Assembly: GCF_046707225.1 (NCBI RefSeq)
Contig: NZ_JBJKOP010000029.1
Span: 169,257 to 233,256, forward strand
DNA length: 64,000 nucleotides
Direction: 5' to 3'
Source: Caproicibacter sp046707225
GTDB lineage: Bacteria; Bacillota; Clostridia; Oscillospirales; Acutalibacteraceae
Numbering within the stretch: position 1 is the stretch's first letter; every line of letters starts with the position of its first letter. The position numbers and the translations under genes were made by a program. Shown in pieces: positions 15,350 through 24,373 of this stretch. Under the pieces are notes generated by a model, which had not been told where the DNA came from, did not search any database, and saw only the letters and a list, made by a program, of their open reading frames with translations.

Positions 15350-17335
15350 ATGAAAATTAAAGTGGCAAAATCCGCCGGGTTTTGTTTCGGCGTGGACCGT
15401 GCAGTACAAACGGTGTGCAGACTGCTTGATGAGGGGATGCAGGTTTGCACTCTGGGCCCGATCATTCATAATCCACAAACACTGAGCCGGTTTGAGCAGC
15501 GCGGAGTAAAAATCGTGAATTCGCCTGCGGAAGTCCCGGAAGGCGCAACTCTGGTGGTTCGTTCCCATGGAGTTTCCGGTGACACTCTGGATGAAATTGC
15601 AAAACGTGGAATTGAGTGCTGCAATGCCACTTGCCCTTTCGTGCAAAAAATTCAAAATATTGTGGCTTATGCGTCAAATGAGGGGAAAACTGTTCTTGTT
15701 GCCGGAGATGCGGAACACCCGGAGATCAAAGGGATCATAGGTCATTGCAGCGGCCGCTGCCTGGTTTTTAAAAATGCCGACGAGCTGAGAGAAATCATTG
15801 ACCGGGAAACCGTAAGGCCCGAAGAGCCCGTTTGTGTAGTATCGCAGACAACTTTCAGTGTGAATGAATGGGAAAATTGTTTGGAAATCATCAAAAGGGT
15901 ATATACAAATGCCGCAGTTTTTGATACAATATGTAATGCAACTGCGATACGCCAGTCTGAAGCGGCTGAACTGTCGCGGCAGTGCGACGCAATGATTATT
16001 ATAGGCGGCAAACAGAGTTCCAATACCGCCAAGCTTTTTGAATTGTGCAAAAAGAACTGCGCCGCCTATCTTGTCGAATCTGCGGACGAGCTTCCGCTGC
16101 CGGCCCTGAGTCGGGCTGGATGCATTGGCATTACTGCGGGCGCGTCGACGCCGGCAAGCATTATAAAGGAGGTACTTGATACCATGTCAGAAATCAACCA
16201 GGGTGCCGGTCCCAAAGAAAATAATACCGAGGGAAGCTTTGAGGAAATGCTCGAAGAGTCTCTCAAAAGTTTAAATACAGATGAGAAGGTTCACGGTGTC
16301 GTTGTCGGAGTAACGCCAAGCGAAGTTCTGGTAGACGTAGGCAGAAAACAGGCCGGATATATTCCCGCTTCCGAACTTTCGGCTGATCCGAATGTAAAAC
16401 CTGAAGATCTGGTGAAAATCGGAGATGAGTTGGATCTTCTCATTATGCGTACAAACGATCAGGAAGGAACGATCATGCTTTCCAAAAAGCGCCTGGATGC
16501 CACAAAGGGTTGGGAGAAGATCGATGCGGCGGAAGAGGATCAGTCTGTTTTGGATGGCGTTGTCACTGAGATTATCAAGGGCGGTTTAATTGCCGTTACA
16601 AACGGAGTGCGCGTTTTCATTCCCGCGTCTCAGGCAACGGCGTCCCGTACGGATCCGATTGAGGCTCTTTTGAAAAAAGAAGTTAAGTTCCGCATTATCG
16701 AAGTAAACCGCAGCCGTAAGCGTGCCGTCGGGTCCATTCGTTCTGTTTTGAAAGATGAACGCAAGGCTCAGGCCGATAAATTCTGGGAAACCGCTGAAGT
16801 GGGAAAAGAATATAACGGCGTTGTTAAATCCCTGACTTCTTATGGTGCTTTTGTCGATTTGGGCGGCATCGACGGAATGATTCACATTTCCGAACTTTCC
16901 TGGTCCAGAATTAAACATCCTTCCGAAGTAGTGAATGTTGGCGACAATGTAACGGTTTATATTAAGGGTTTGGATCAGGAGAAGGGCAAAATCTCTCTCG
17001 GCTATAAAAAGCCGGAGGATAATCCGTGGGAAATCCTGAAAAACGAATATCCGGTCGGAAGTGTGGCTGAGGTAAAAGTAGTCGGTATGACGACGTTCGG
17101 CGCGTTTGCTCAGGTTATTCCTGGGATCGACGGCTTGATTCATATCTCTCAGATCGCCGATCACCGGATCGAAAAGCCGCAGGATGTTCTGAAGATCAAT
17201 GATATGGTGAAGGTTAAGATTACGGATATTGATTTTGACAAGCATCGCGTCAGTCTTTCCATCCGCGCTCTGTTGGAGCCGGAAGAGGAGTCTGAAAAGC
17301 CCGCGGAACCCGCCGGGGATGAAACGGCTGAATAA
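15350..17335 (+). CDS. ispH: Fused IspH and S1 RNA-binding protein
   Basis: A 661-residue fusion known from Clostridia. Residues 1-280 are 4-hydroxy-3-methylbut-2-enyl diphosphate reductase, the last MEP-pathway step giving IPP and DMAPP; the three [4Fe-4S] cysteines are C12 (GFCFGVDRAV), C95 (CNATCPFV) and C195 (TICNAT). After a short acidic linker, residues 310-640 carry four S1 repeats (starting near VHGVVVGVTPSEVLVDVGRK, LDGVVTEIIKGGLIAV, YNGVVKSLTSYGAFVDLGG and AEVKVVGMTTFGAFAQV), the last two most canonical; the C-terminal tail is acidic. The S1 part resembles a shortened ribosomal protein S1. A strong internal Shine-Dalgarno and ATG at the domain junction could make the S1 part alone. 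Confidence 0.95.
   Translation: MKIKVAKSAGFCFGVDRAVQTVCRLLDEGMQVCTLGPIIHNPQTLSRFEQRGVKIVNSPAEVPEGATLVVRSHGVSGDTLDEIAKRGIECCNATCPFVQKIQNIVAYASNEGKTVLVAGDAEHPEIKGIIGHCSGRCLVFKNADELREIIDRETVRPEEPVCVVSQTTFSVNEWENCLEIIKRVYTNAAVFDTICNATAIRQSEAAELSRQCDAMIIIGGKQSSNTAKLFELCKKNCAAYLVESADELPLPALSRAGCIGITAGASTPASIIKEVLDTMSEINQGAGPKENNTEGSFEEMLEESLKSLNTDEKVHGVVVGVTPSEVLVDVGRKQAGYIPASELSADPNVKPEDLVKIGDELDLLIMRTNDQEGTIMLSKKRLDATKGWEKIDAAEEDQSVLDGVVTEIIKGGLIAVTNGVRVFIPASQATASRTDPIEALLKKEVKFRIIEVNRSRKRAVGSIRSVLKDERKAQADKFWETAEVGKEYNGVVKSLTSYGAFVDLGGIDGMIHISELSWSRIKHPSEVVNVGDNVTVYIKGLDQEKGKISLGYKKPEDNPWEILKNEYPVGSVAEVKVVGMTTFGAFAQVIPGIDGLIHISQIADHRIEKPQDVLKINDMVKVKITDIDFDKHRVSLSIRALLEPEEESEKPAEPAGDETAE
16165..16186 (+). 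promoter_or_regulatory. Internal ribosome binding site and ATG at the IspH/S1 junction
   Basis: AAAGGAGGT at 16165-16173 is followed 11 bases after GGAGG by ATG 16184, in frame with the fusion gene (codon 279, MSEINQG). Initiation there would give a 383-residue protein made only of the four S1 repeats. Confidence 0.55.
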
Positions 17336-17356
17336 TCAAACGATTCAACAATAATA

Positions 17357-17392
17357 ACGGGCACAAAGATTCGCAAGTATCTTTGTGCCCGT
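17357..17392 (+). terminator. Hairpin after ispH-S1
   Basis: ACGGGCACAAAGAT (17357-17370) pairs perfectly over 14 bp with ATCTTTGTGCCCGT (17379-17392). The T tail is short (TTCATT), so termination may be partial. Confidence 0.8.
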
Positions 17393-17455
17393 TTCATTCA
17401 CATAATAATTCCTCCTTGTATATTATGCAGTAATATACTTTGGGAGGTGCGTCCC

Positions 17456-18085
17456 ATGAGGCGGAGAAGACGGAGCCAGATGCCCGCCAGAGGAAGACTC
17501 ATTCTTTTTCTGTTTGTTTTTTTGGCGTTCATACTGATTTTCAATAGCCAGATCAGGCCGGTCATAGAGTCTATTACGGCAAACGAGGCGAAAATCAAGT
17601 CCGTGAACACGATTAACAATGCGGTAATGGAAGAGCTGAATCGGGACAACATATCTTATGACGACCTGATTACGGTTCAGCGCGGCAGCGACGGTCAGGT
17701 TTTGGCCATTACGACCAATATGGTGAAAATGAATGAGCTCAAGGCGAAAATCATAGAGAATATTCAGGATAAGTTAAACAATGATACATATTCTACCGTA
17801 TGGGTCCCATTGGGTACTTTATTCGGCGGCGACTTTTTTCACGGAAAAGGTCCCAAAATTGCGCTGAAGGCGTCGCTTTCCGGCAACGTGACGGCCGAAT
17901 TCAACAGCGAACTGACTTCGGCGGGAATCAATCAGACAAAGCATCAGATTTATCTGGACATCAATACGAGTATCTATTCCTTCTTGCCCGGATTTGATGC
18001 GACAACAGATGTCAAAACAAATATTCTGGTTGCGGAAACGGTCGTCGTTGGCTCTGTGCCGCAGGTGGTTGCAAATTGGGACTGA
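17456..18085 (+). CDS. yunB: Sporulation protein YunB
   Basis: A 209-residue YunB-family protein, a sigma-E-regulated sporulation protein in Bacillus. It has an arginine-rich N-terminus (MRRRRRSQMPARGR), one membrane segment (about 15-33) and an extracytoplasmic domain with the family pattern of NTINNAVMEEL, ISYDDLITVQRGSDGQVLAI, VPLGTLFGGDFFHGKGPKI and a repeated strand region ending in VVVGSVPQV. ATG 17456 is chosen because GGGAGGT ends 7 bases before it; the in-frame GTG 17447 lies inside that site. It is 22 bases from ligA. Confidence 0.9.
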   Translation: MRRRRRSQMPARGRLILFLFVFLAFILIFNSQIRPVIESITANEAKIKSVNTINNAVMEELNRDNISYDDLITVQRGSDGQVLAITTNMVKMNELKAKIIENIQDKLNNDTYSTVWVPLGTLFGGDFFHGKGPKIALKASLSGNVTAEFNSELTSAGINQTKHQIYLDINTSIYSFLPGFDATTDVKTNILVAETVVVGSVPQVVANWD

Positions 18086-18107
18086 AATTCGCAGGAGGCG
18101 GAAAGCT

Positions 18108-20096
18108 TTGGAACTAGAAGAAGCAAGACAATTATGGCATCGGCTTTCGGAGCAGATCCGTTACCATAACCAAAAATATTATGTCGAGGATTCACCTGAA
18201 ATCGACGATTTTGAGTACGATGAGCTTTACAGACGCTTGGAACAGATCGAGGGGCAGTTTCCGGAGCTTGTCACGCCGGATTCTCCGACCCAGAAGGTAG
18301 GGGGAGAGGCTCTGAATAAATTTTCCCCCGTGGTTCATGCGGTTCCGATGGAAAGCCTTCATGATTCCTTTTCCGATCAAGAGATGAAAGACTTTGACCG
18401 CCGTGTACGCGCGGCAGTGGGAAAACCAACCTATATCGTGGAACCGAAATTCGACGGGCTTTCAGTTTCCGCTGAGTACCGGGACGGCGTCTTTGTCAGG
18501 GGTTCCACCCGGGGAGACGGCGCGGTGGGCGAAGACATTACCGAAAACCTCCGGACGATTCGAAGTCTTCCGAAAAAGCTAACGCGGCCGATTCCGTTCT
18601 TGGAAGTGCGGGGTGAGGTCTACATGTCTCATCACAGCTTCTTTAAACTTGCGGCGATTCAGGAGCTTGAAGGAGAAAAACCGTTTAAAAATCCGCGTAA
18701 TGCCGCGGCCGGTTCCCTGAGACAGAAAAATGCCAGGATCACTGCCGCCCGCGAACTCGATATTTTTGTATTCAATGTGCAGCAGGTCGCGGGGACCGAA
18801 TTGCACAGTCATAAAGAATCGCTGGATTTCTTGAAGGATTTGGGATTCGCGGTTCCTCCGTTTTATCGCACCTGCAATACTGTTGAGGAAGTCCTTGAAG
18901 AGGTAGGACGGATTGGGGAATTACGCGGGACTCTTGATTATTCCATTGACGGCGCGGTTGTAAAGGTCGATTCCTTTTCACAAAGACAAGTGCTCGGCAG
19001 CACGGCAAAATTCCCCAGGTGGGCGGAAGCGTTTAAATATCCTCCGGAAGAAAAACAGACAAAACTCCTAAGAATAGAGGTTAATGTCGGCCGGACCGGC
19101 GCGCTGACGCCGATCGGGATCTTTGAGCCCGTTGAACTTGCGGGTACGACGGTCAGCCGTGCGACGCTCCATAATCAGGACTTTATTGAGGAAAAGGGAA
19201 TTCGTGTCGGTGACACGGTCGTGATGAGAAAGGCGGGAGAGATCATTCCGGAAGTGGTCGGCGTGGTCTGCCATGAGGAAGATTCTCTGCCCTTTACGAT
19301 GCCGGAGGTTTGCCCGTCCTGCGGCGCGCCGGTGGTGCGGGAAAAAGGGGAAGCCGCCACTCGCTGTACGAATCCGGAATGCCCTGCCCAACTGCTCCGG
19401 CACCTGATTCATTTTTGCAGCCGTGACGCAATGGACATAGACGGGATGGGACCGGCCGTCATTGAGCAGCTTGTTGAAAAACATCTTCTGTCGTCCCCGG
19501 CCGATCTGTATTTTTTAAAGAAGGAACAAATCCTTGAACTGGAACGAAAGGGCGAAAAATCCGCTGATAATCTGATTGCCGCAATTGACCGTTCCAAAAC
19601 GAACGATCTTTATCGTCTGATTTTTGCCCTGGGAATTCCTCACGTCGGACAAAAAGCGGCAAAGCTTCTGTCCGCCCGTTTCCGGACCATCAACGGAATT
19701 TTTCAGGCGGCAGAAGACGATCTTGCCTCGGTGGAAGGTATAGGCGGCATTATTGCTCAGAGTGTGCATCAATTTTTCAGCTTGTCCAATACGGCGCATT
19801 TGATTGGCCGCTTAAAAGACGCCGGAGTTAACATGTCTTGTTTGACCGACGTTTCGGACAGCCGTTTTCAGGGAAAGACATTTGTGCTGACCGGAACGCT
19901 GCCAAACCTGTCCAGAGCACAGGCAACGGAGCTGATCGAAAAGCACGGGGGAAAGGTCAGCGGCAGTGTATCTAAGAAAACGGATTATGTTTTGGCCGGC
20001 GACGACGCCGGCAGTAAACTGACAAAAGCCAATCAGCTTGGTGTTGCCGTAATTTCGGAGCACGAGCTCGAAGAGATGCTTGGCGAAAACTCCTGA
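18108..20096 (+). CDS. ligA: NAD-dependent DNA ligase LigA
   Basis: A 662-residue replicative DNA ligase. Ia domain with YHNQKYYVEDSPEIDDFEYD, adenylation motif KFDG with the catalytic lysine near residue 113, EVRGEVYM, OB fold with GRTGALTPIGIFEPV, four-cysteine zinc finger CPSCGAPVVREKGEAATRC plus CPAQ, helix-hairpin-helix repeats, and a C-terminal BRCT domain (FVLTGTLPNLSRAQATELIE). The TTG start at 18108 is chosen because GGAGG lies 9 bases upstream and it gives the family N-terminus; the frame is open further upstream into yunB. Confidence 0.97.
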   Translation: MELEEARQLWHRLSEQIRYHNQKYYVEDSPEIDDFEYDELYRRLEQIEGQFPELVTPDSPTQKVGGEALNKFSPVVHAVPMESLHDSFSDQEMKDFDRRVRAAVGKPTYIVEPKFDGLSVSAEYRDGVFVRGSTRGDGAVGEDITENLRTIRSLPKKLTRPIPFLEVRGEVYMSHHSFFKLAAIQELEGEKPFKNPRNAAAGSLRQKNARITAARELDIFVFNVQQVAGTELHSHKESLDFLKDLGFAVPPFYRTCNTVEEVLEEVGRIGELRGTLDYSIDGAVVKVDSFSQRQVLGSTAKFPRWAEAFKYPPEEKQTKLLRIEVNVGRTGALTPIGIFEPVELAGTTVSRATLHNQDFIEEKGIRVGDTVVMRKAGEIIPEVVGVVCHEEDSLPFTMPEVCPSCGAPVVREKGEAATRCTNPECPAQLLRHLIHFCSRDAMDIDGMGPAVIEQLVEKHLLSSPADLYFLKKEQILELERKGEKSADNLIAAIDRSKTNDLYRLIFALGIPHVGQKAAKLLSARFRTINGIFQAAEDDLASVEGIGGIIAQSVHQFFSLSNTAHLIGRLKDAGVNMSCLTDVSDSRFQGKTFVLTGTLPNLSRAQATELIEKHGGKVSGSVSKKTDYVLAGDDAGSKLTKANQLGVAVISEHELEEMLGENS

Positions 20097-20140
20097 CTTC
20101 GAAAATAACGGAACATCGAATTTGAAACGGGGGATTTGTC

Positions 20141-21025
20141 ATGAAAGATACACTTTCGAATCAAAATACAACTGCGGATTTTAATACATTCGGTGGGGAA
20201 CTGATTTCACTTCGCTGTTCGGGCTTGGAATATTTATGGCAGGGAGACAAAACTTACTGGAGCGGGCAGGCACCGGTTCTTTTTCCAATCGTGGGCAGTC
20301 TTCGAAATAAACAGGCTGTAACGGCTTCCCGTCAGATCTGCCGGATGGAGCGGCATGGCGTTGCGCGCAAAAGGGAATTTGTGCTGAAGGACAAAAGCAG
20401 GGATTCTATTACGTTTGCTTTGCGTTCCGATTTGGAAACAAAAGAACGGTTTCCTTACGATTTTGAATTGGAGATTCAGTATCTTCTGCTTGGTAAAAGC
20501 CTGACGACCCTGTACACCGTTTACAATCCGGGCAATTCCGATTTGCCGTTTCAGATTGGAGGACATCCGGGCTTTCGCTGTCCGCTGGCCGCCGGGGAGC
20601 TTTTCGAGGACTATATTGTCGAGTTCGAATATCCGGAGACTGCGGACTGCCCGTCACCCGACTCACAAACCGGGCTTGTCGATTTAAGCCGGCGCCGAAC
20701 AATCTTAAATAAAGAGTCGGTTCTGAAGTTAAATCATCATTTGTTTGAAAACGACGCGCTGATTTTCGATTCCCTGCGTTCCGGAGCGGTAAAGCTGTAT
20801 AGCCCGAAGACCGGCCGCGGGATTCAAATGGAATTTCACGATTTCAAATATTTTCTGATTTGGTCCAGTTCAAACGGCGGTCCTTTTGTAGCACTGGAAC
20901 CCTGGAGCGGGCTGCCTACCTGTACGGATGAGGGAGATTCGTTTGAAAAGAAAAGAGGAATGACTCTTCTTCCGCCGGGACAAAGTAAGTCGTTTCACTA
21001 CACAATAGAAATAATTGGCTCCTAA
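20141..21025 (+). CDS. Aldose 1-epimerase family (LacX-like) protein
   Basis: A 294-residue beta-sandwich protein of the galactose mutarotase superfamily, LacX-like branch. It opens with NTFGGELISLRCSGLEYLWQ and has GQAPVLFPIVGSL, the histidine of RHGVARKREF, and IGGHPGFRCPL followed by acidic residues and FVALEPWSG, positions where the family places its substrate histidines and acid/base Glu. It most likely acts on hexose or hexose-phosphate anomers; the substrate is unknown. It stands alone between ligA and spoIIIAA and ends with its own terminator. Confidence 0.87.
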   Translation: MKDTLSNQNTTADFNTFGGELISLRCSGLEYLWQGDKTYWSGQAPVLFPIVGSLRNKQAVTASRQICRMERHGVARKREFVLKDKSRDSITFALRSDLETKERFPYDFELEIQYLLLGKSLTTLYTVYNPGNSDLPFQIGGHPGFRCPLAAGELFEDYIVEFEYPETADCPSPDSQTGLVDLSRRRTILNKESVLKLNHHLFENDALIFDSLRSGAVKLYSPKTGRGIQMEFHDFKYFLIWSSSNGGPFVALEPWSGLPTCTDEGDSFEKKRGMTLLPPGQSKSFHYTIEIIGS

Positions 21026-21031
21026 AATAGA

Positions 21032-21066
21032 ATCTCCGGTTCCTAACAGGGGCCGGAGATTTTTTC
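21032..21066 (+). terminator. Terminator after the epimerase gene
   Basis: ATCTCCGG (21032-21039) pairs with CCGGAGAT (21053-21060) with a smaller inner CCT/AGG pairing, followed by six T. Confidence 0.85.
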
Positions 21067-21160
21067 GGCCTATGCCGGGTTTGGCCAGGAGGCTTATTTT
21101 TTTTTGTTCTAACCTCACCGTTTTGTCCATATCTATTGGATGAAGGGAGAGGACAAGGTA

Positions 21161-22180
21161 ATGATCGAAGAAAGGGACGAGCGGTTTGACACCGCTTCCA
21201 AATGTATCTGTGAACGAATTAGTACGGCTCTTTTCAATTTGCCAGCCGATGTCAAGAAACACACACAGGAAATTCGGCTACGCGTGAACCGTCCGGTTTG
21301 TATCTGCTGCGCGGAGGGCACCTATTTTCTTGGCCCCGGAGGGCGCCTTGCGTGCCGTGTGGTTACGGGCTTGGTAGTCGCGGAGCGCAGGGATTTGGAA
21401 GAGAGCTTTCGAAATCTGTGCAGCTATTCCATCTACAGCCATGAAAACGAGATTAAAAACGGTTATATCACCCTGAGCGGGGGACATAGGGCGGGCATCT
21501 GCGGCACGGCGGTTTTACAGTCTGCGGTCGTCGGTTCCGTGCGCGAAATCTCTTCCATCAACTTAAGAATCTCGCGCGAAATCCGGGGCGCCGCCGATTT
21601 ACTGCTGGATCAGCTTGGGAATCGCCTGCAGGAAGGACTTTTGCTTGCGGGAGCTCCCTCCAGCGGAAAAACAACAATCCTCCGCGACCTTGCAAGGCAG
21701 TTGTCCGGCGGTTCCCGCGGAAACCTGAAGAAGGTTGCCGTCGTTGACGAACGCGGAGAAATCGCCGGGACCTATATGGGCGTTCCGCAGAATGATCTGG
21801 GGTGCTGCTGCGATGTGCTGGACGGATACCCCAAAGCCGATGGAATTTTGCTTGCCGTGCGAACCTTATCGCCGGAAATTATCATCTGTGATGAAATCGG
21901 ATCTGAAAGTGAAGTAACCGCGGTGGAGCAGGGGCTAAATACCGGCGTCACGATGATTGCAAGCATTCATGCCGGGTCCGTTCAGGAACTGATGCGGCGC
22001 GTGCAGACGCAAAAACTGCTGAGAACGGGAGCGTTTGCCTCTGTCGCTCTTTTGGATGCGAAGAACGGGCCCGGAAAAATTGCAGGAATTTATAAAGCGG
22101 GTGATTTGCTTGCTGAAGCTGGTGGGGGCGCTTCTGCTGATTATGGCGGGAACTCTCTGGGGCTTTATGGAATCGCGTAA
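21161..22180 (+). CDS. spoIIIAA: Stage III sporulation protein AA (ATPase)
   Basis: A 339-residue secretion-type ATPase of the SpoIIIA-SpoIIQ channel assembled by the mother cell around the forespore. Walker A GAPSSGKTTILRDLARQL near residue 164, Walker B-like EIIICDEIGSESE, and the N-terminal family region LPADVKKHTQEIRLRVNRP. ATG 21161 is preferred because GGAGAGG and AAGGT precede it; an in-frame ATG at 21140 has no site. First of eight tightly packed spoIIIA genes, probably sigma-E controlled; CATATCTA at 21128-21135 resembles a sigma-E -10 but no clear -35 was found. Confidence 0.96.
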   Translation: MIEERDERFDTASKCICERISTALFNLPADVKKHTQEIRLRVNRPVCICCAEGTYFLGPGGRLACRVVTGLVVAERRDLEESFRNLCSYSIYSHENEIKNGYITLSGGHRAGICGTAVLQSAVVGSVREISSINLRISREIRGAADLLLDQLGNRLQEGLLLAGAPSSGKTTILRDLARQLSGGSRGNLKKVAVVDERGEIAGTYMGVPQNDLGCCCDVLDGYPKADGILLAVRTLSPEIIICDEIGSESEVTAVEQGLNTGVTMIASIHAGSVQELMRRVQTQKLLRTGAFASVALLDAKNGPGKIAGIYKAGDLLAEAGGGASADYGGNSLGLYGIA

Positions 22181-22607
22181 GCTTTCCGTAAGAGTAGAAA
22201 GCCTGGAATCGTTTCTGCGGTTCCTTTCCGCCGCAAAAACGGAGGTTCGTTATTCCGCAGTTCCTGTCGTTCAGGTCTTAAAAAGGCATGGAACAGATTT
22301 TCGTTTTATGCGGGAGTGTGCGAAACAATCCGACGGCGGAAAGGGGTTTGCCGCAGCATGGAATTCCGCCGTGGTATGCTTTTCAAAATACGACGGATTT
22401 ACCGCACGGGACAGGGAAATGCTGCTCTCTTTCGGAGAGGATTTCGGAGCCAGCGATACGGATGGCCAGATTTCACACCTGGAACTGTTTTCCGGGTTAT
22501 TCGGGGCAAATCTGAAATCGGCTCGGGAAGACCGGAACAGGAAATCAAAATTATATCTGATGCTCGGCATATTCGCCGGCTTATCCTCGGCGCTGCTGCT
22601 GTGCTGA
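22110..22607 (+). CDS. spoIIIAB: Stage III sporulation protein AB
   Basis: A 165-residue protein with N-terminal membrane segment MLKLVGALLLIMAGTLWGF, a helical cytoplasmic region (SLESFLRFLSAAKTEVRYSA) and a C-terminal hydrophobic segment, structurally akin to GspF-type platform proteins. TTG 22110 is chosen because it reproduces the conserved MLKLxGA start of the family and gives the usual length. It overlaps the end of spoIIIAA by about 70 bases in another frame. Confidence 0.9.
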   Translation: MLKLVGALLLIMAGTLWGFMESRKLSVRVESLESFLRFLSAAKTEVRYSAVPVVQVLKRHGTDFRFMRECAKQSDGGKGFAAAWNSAVVCFSKYDGFTARDREMLLSFGEDFGASDTDGQISHLELFSGLFGANLKSAREDRNRKSKLYLMLGIFAGLSSALLLC

Positions 22608-22623
22608 AAACGGAGGAAGAAAA

Positions 22624-22818
22624 ATGGATGTGGATTTGATTTTTAAAATCGCCGCAATCGGTATCATTGTCGCGGTTTTAAATCAGCTGCTGGAGCGTTC
22701 CGGCCGTCAGGAGCAGGCCATGATGACCACCCTGGCGGGGCTGATCGTTGTTCTGATGATGATTATCCAGCAGATCAGCACATTGTTTAAGACGATCAAA
22801 TCCATATTCAGTTTATAA
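22624..22818 (+). CDS. spoIIIAC: Stage III sporulation protein AC
   Basis: A 64-residue membrane protein with two hydrophobic helices (IFKIAAIGIIVAVLNQLLER and AMMTTLAGLIVVLMMIIQQI), the normal size and pattern of SpoIIIAC. AACGGAGGAAGAAAA precedes the ATG. It ends 1 base before spoIIIAD. Confidence 0.95.
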   Translation: MDVDLIFKIAAIGIIVAVLNQLLERSGRQEQAMMTTLAGLIVVLMMIIQQISTLFKTIKSIFSL

Positions 22819-22819
22819 C

Positions 22820-23209
22820 ATGAATATCGTTGGAATTGCGGGAATCGCCGTTTGCGCGGCGGTAATTGCCGCCATGCTGCGCCGGTATCATCAGGAGTAC
22901 GCCGCTTTACTGAGCATTGCGGCGGGAGTTGTGATTCTGCTCGAAATTTTTGCAAGCGTCGCTCCCGCCATGCATCAGATTCAAACATTGTTTTCCGCAA
23001 CGGGCTTGACCACGGACTATATCCTGATCTTGCTGAAAACGCTCGGAATCAGCTTCCTGGCACAGTTTGCGGCAGACTCCTGCCGGGACGCGGGGGAAAA
23101 CGCGCTGGCCTCTAAAATGGAACTTGCCGGAAAAATTTCTATCGTGATTCTGTCTCTGCCTCTGTTTGAAAAAATTGCGGAGACAGCGGTGAATCTGATC
23201 GGTGGGTGA
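22820..23209 (+). CDS. spoIIIAD: Stage III sporulation protein AD
   Basis: A 129-residue membrane protein with four hydrophobic segments, matching SpoIIIAD (VGIAGIAVCAAVIAAMLRRY, and GISFLAQFAADSCRDAGENA in the conserved C-terminal half). Part of the channel base with SpoIIIAC and SpoIIIAE. Packed between its neighbours with gaps of 1 and 3 bases. Confidence 0.95.
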   Translation: MNIVGIAGIAVCAAVIAAMLRRYHQEYAALLSIAAGVVILLEIFASVAPAMHQIQTLFSATGLTTDYILILLKTLGISFLAQFAADSCRDAGENALASKMELAGKISIVILSLPLFEKIAETAVNLIGG

Positions 23210-23212
23210 AGA

Positions 23213-24373
23213 ATGAAAAAAGCAGTCTGCCTGATCATTGCGGTAGCCGCCGCAATTTTATTTTCACATCCGATATTCGCGGCGGCGACGGAATCCGGGT
23301 TGCCTCAGCTGACGGATAAATTTTATGAGGACCAGCTGAAGCAGAGCGGAGCGGATGAGCTGCCGGACAGCTTGTCTCCGGAAACGAAAAAAATATTGAG
23401 CGATCTCGGGGTGGAAGGAACGGACTGGAAGACCATCACCTCTATTTCACCTCAGAATTACTTTCAGAAAATCTTAAGCGTATTTACAGGACAGGCTAAA
23501 AATCCATTGAAAATACTATGCGGCGTGCTTGCCGTGATTTTGCTCTGTGCACTTTTGAACGGGATGAAGCTGTCCTTCGGAGAAAAACCGATGGGCGGGG
23601 TAATCGGAATGGTCGGGACGCTTTGCATTTGTACGATTGTGGTTGTCCCGATTGTATCCTGTATTCATGACGCCGCGGATGTGCTGAACGCCGCCTCCGG
23701 ATTTCTGCTGGCCTGCATCCCGGTTCTTACCGGAATCATGATCGCGGCGGGGCAGCCGGTTTCCGCCGGATCGTACCACATTCTGATGCTCGCAGCCGGA
23801 AATGCGATCTCTATCCTGTCATCGACCTTTTTTATTCCGATGCTGAATATATTTTTGGCGCTGTCAATTGTATCGGCCGTTTCACCCGGCATTAATCTGA
23901 GCGGGCTGTGCGCGGCGCTCAATAAAATGGTCAAATGGATCATGGGGCTGTGCATGACGCTGTTCACCAGCCTGATCACCATGCACTCCATTGTTGCTTC
24001 GTCGTTGGACAACACGAGTTCGAAAGCCGCAAAGTTTGTTGTCAGCAGTTTTGTCCCGGTGGTCGGCAATGCGCTTGGAGAGGCATTGCAGACCGTAACA
24101 GGCTGTGTCAAATTACTGAAATCAGGCGTCAGTGCATTTGGGCTTCTTGCCGGGATCTTTATCTTTCTGCCGATTATCGCGGAATGTATTGTCTGGATAC
24201 TGACCCTGAATCTGTGTGCGGGCATCGGGCAGATTTTCGATCTAAACGATATTTCCTCGCTGCTGAAAGCATCCTCGGACGTTGTATCAACAATGCTGGC
24301 GGTTCTGCTTTGCAGTATGATGATTCTGATTATCTCAACAGTCATTATGATTGTTGTCGGGGGCGTGAAATGA
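23213..24373 (+). CDS. spoIIIAE: Stage III sporulation protein AE
   Basis: A 386-residue polytopic membrane protein. A signal-peptide-like N-terminus (KKAVCLIIAVAAAILFSHPI) is followed by a short external region and about eight membrane segments, with the conserved NPLKILCGVLAVILLCALLN, FLLACIPVLTGIMIAAG and SSFVPVVGNALGEALQTV. Likely the core membrane component of the SpoIIIA complex. Its stop overlaps the spoIIIAF start (ATGA). Confidence 0.96.
   Translation: MKKAVCLIIAVAAAILFSHPIFAAATESGLPQLTDKFYEDQLKQSGADELPDSLSPETKKILSDLGVEGTDWKTITSISPQNYFQKILSVFTGQAKNPLKILCGVLAVILLCALLNGMKLSFGEKPMGGVIGMVGTLCICTIVVVPIVSCIHDAADVLNAASGFLLACIPVLTGIMIAAGQPVSAGSYHILMLAAGNAISILSSTFFIPMLNIFLALSIVSAVSPGINLSGLCAALNKMVKWIMGLCMTLFTSLITMHSIVASSLDNTSSKAAKFVVSSFVPVVGNALGEALQTVTGCVKLLKSGVSAFGLLAGIFIFLPIIAECIVWILTLNLCAGIGQIFDLNDISSLLKASSDVVSTMLAVLLCSMMILIISTVIMIVVGGVK

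Noticed and set aside
16586..17245. A 219-codon minus-strand frame
   Set aside because: It is the complement of the S1 repeats of the IspH fusion, with no start signal or family motif.
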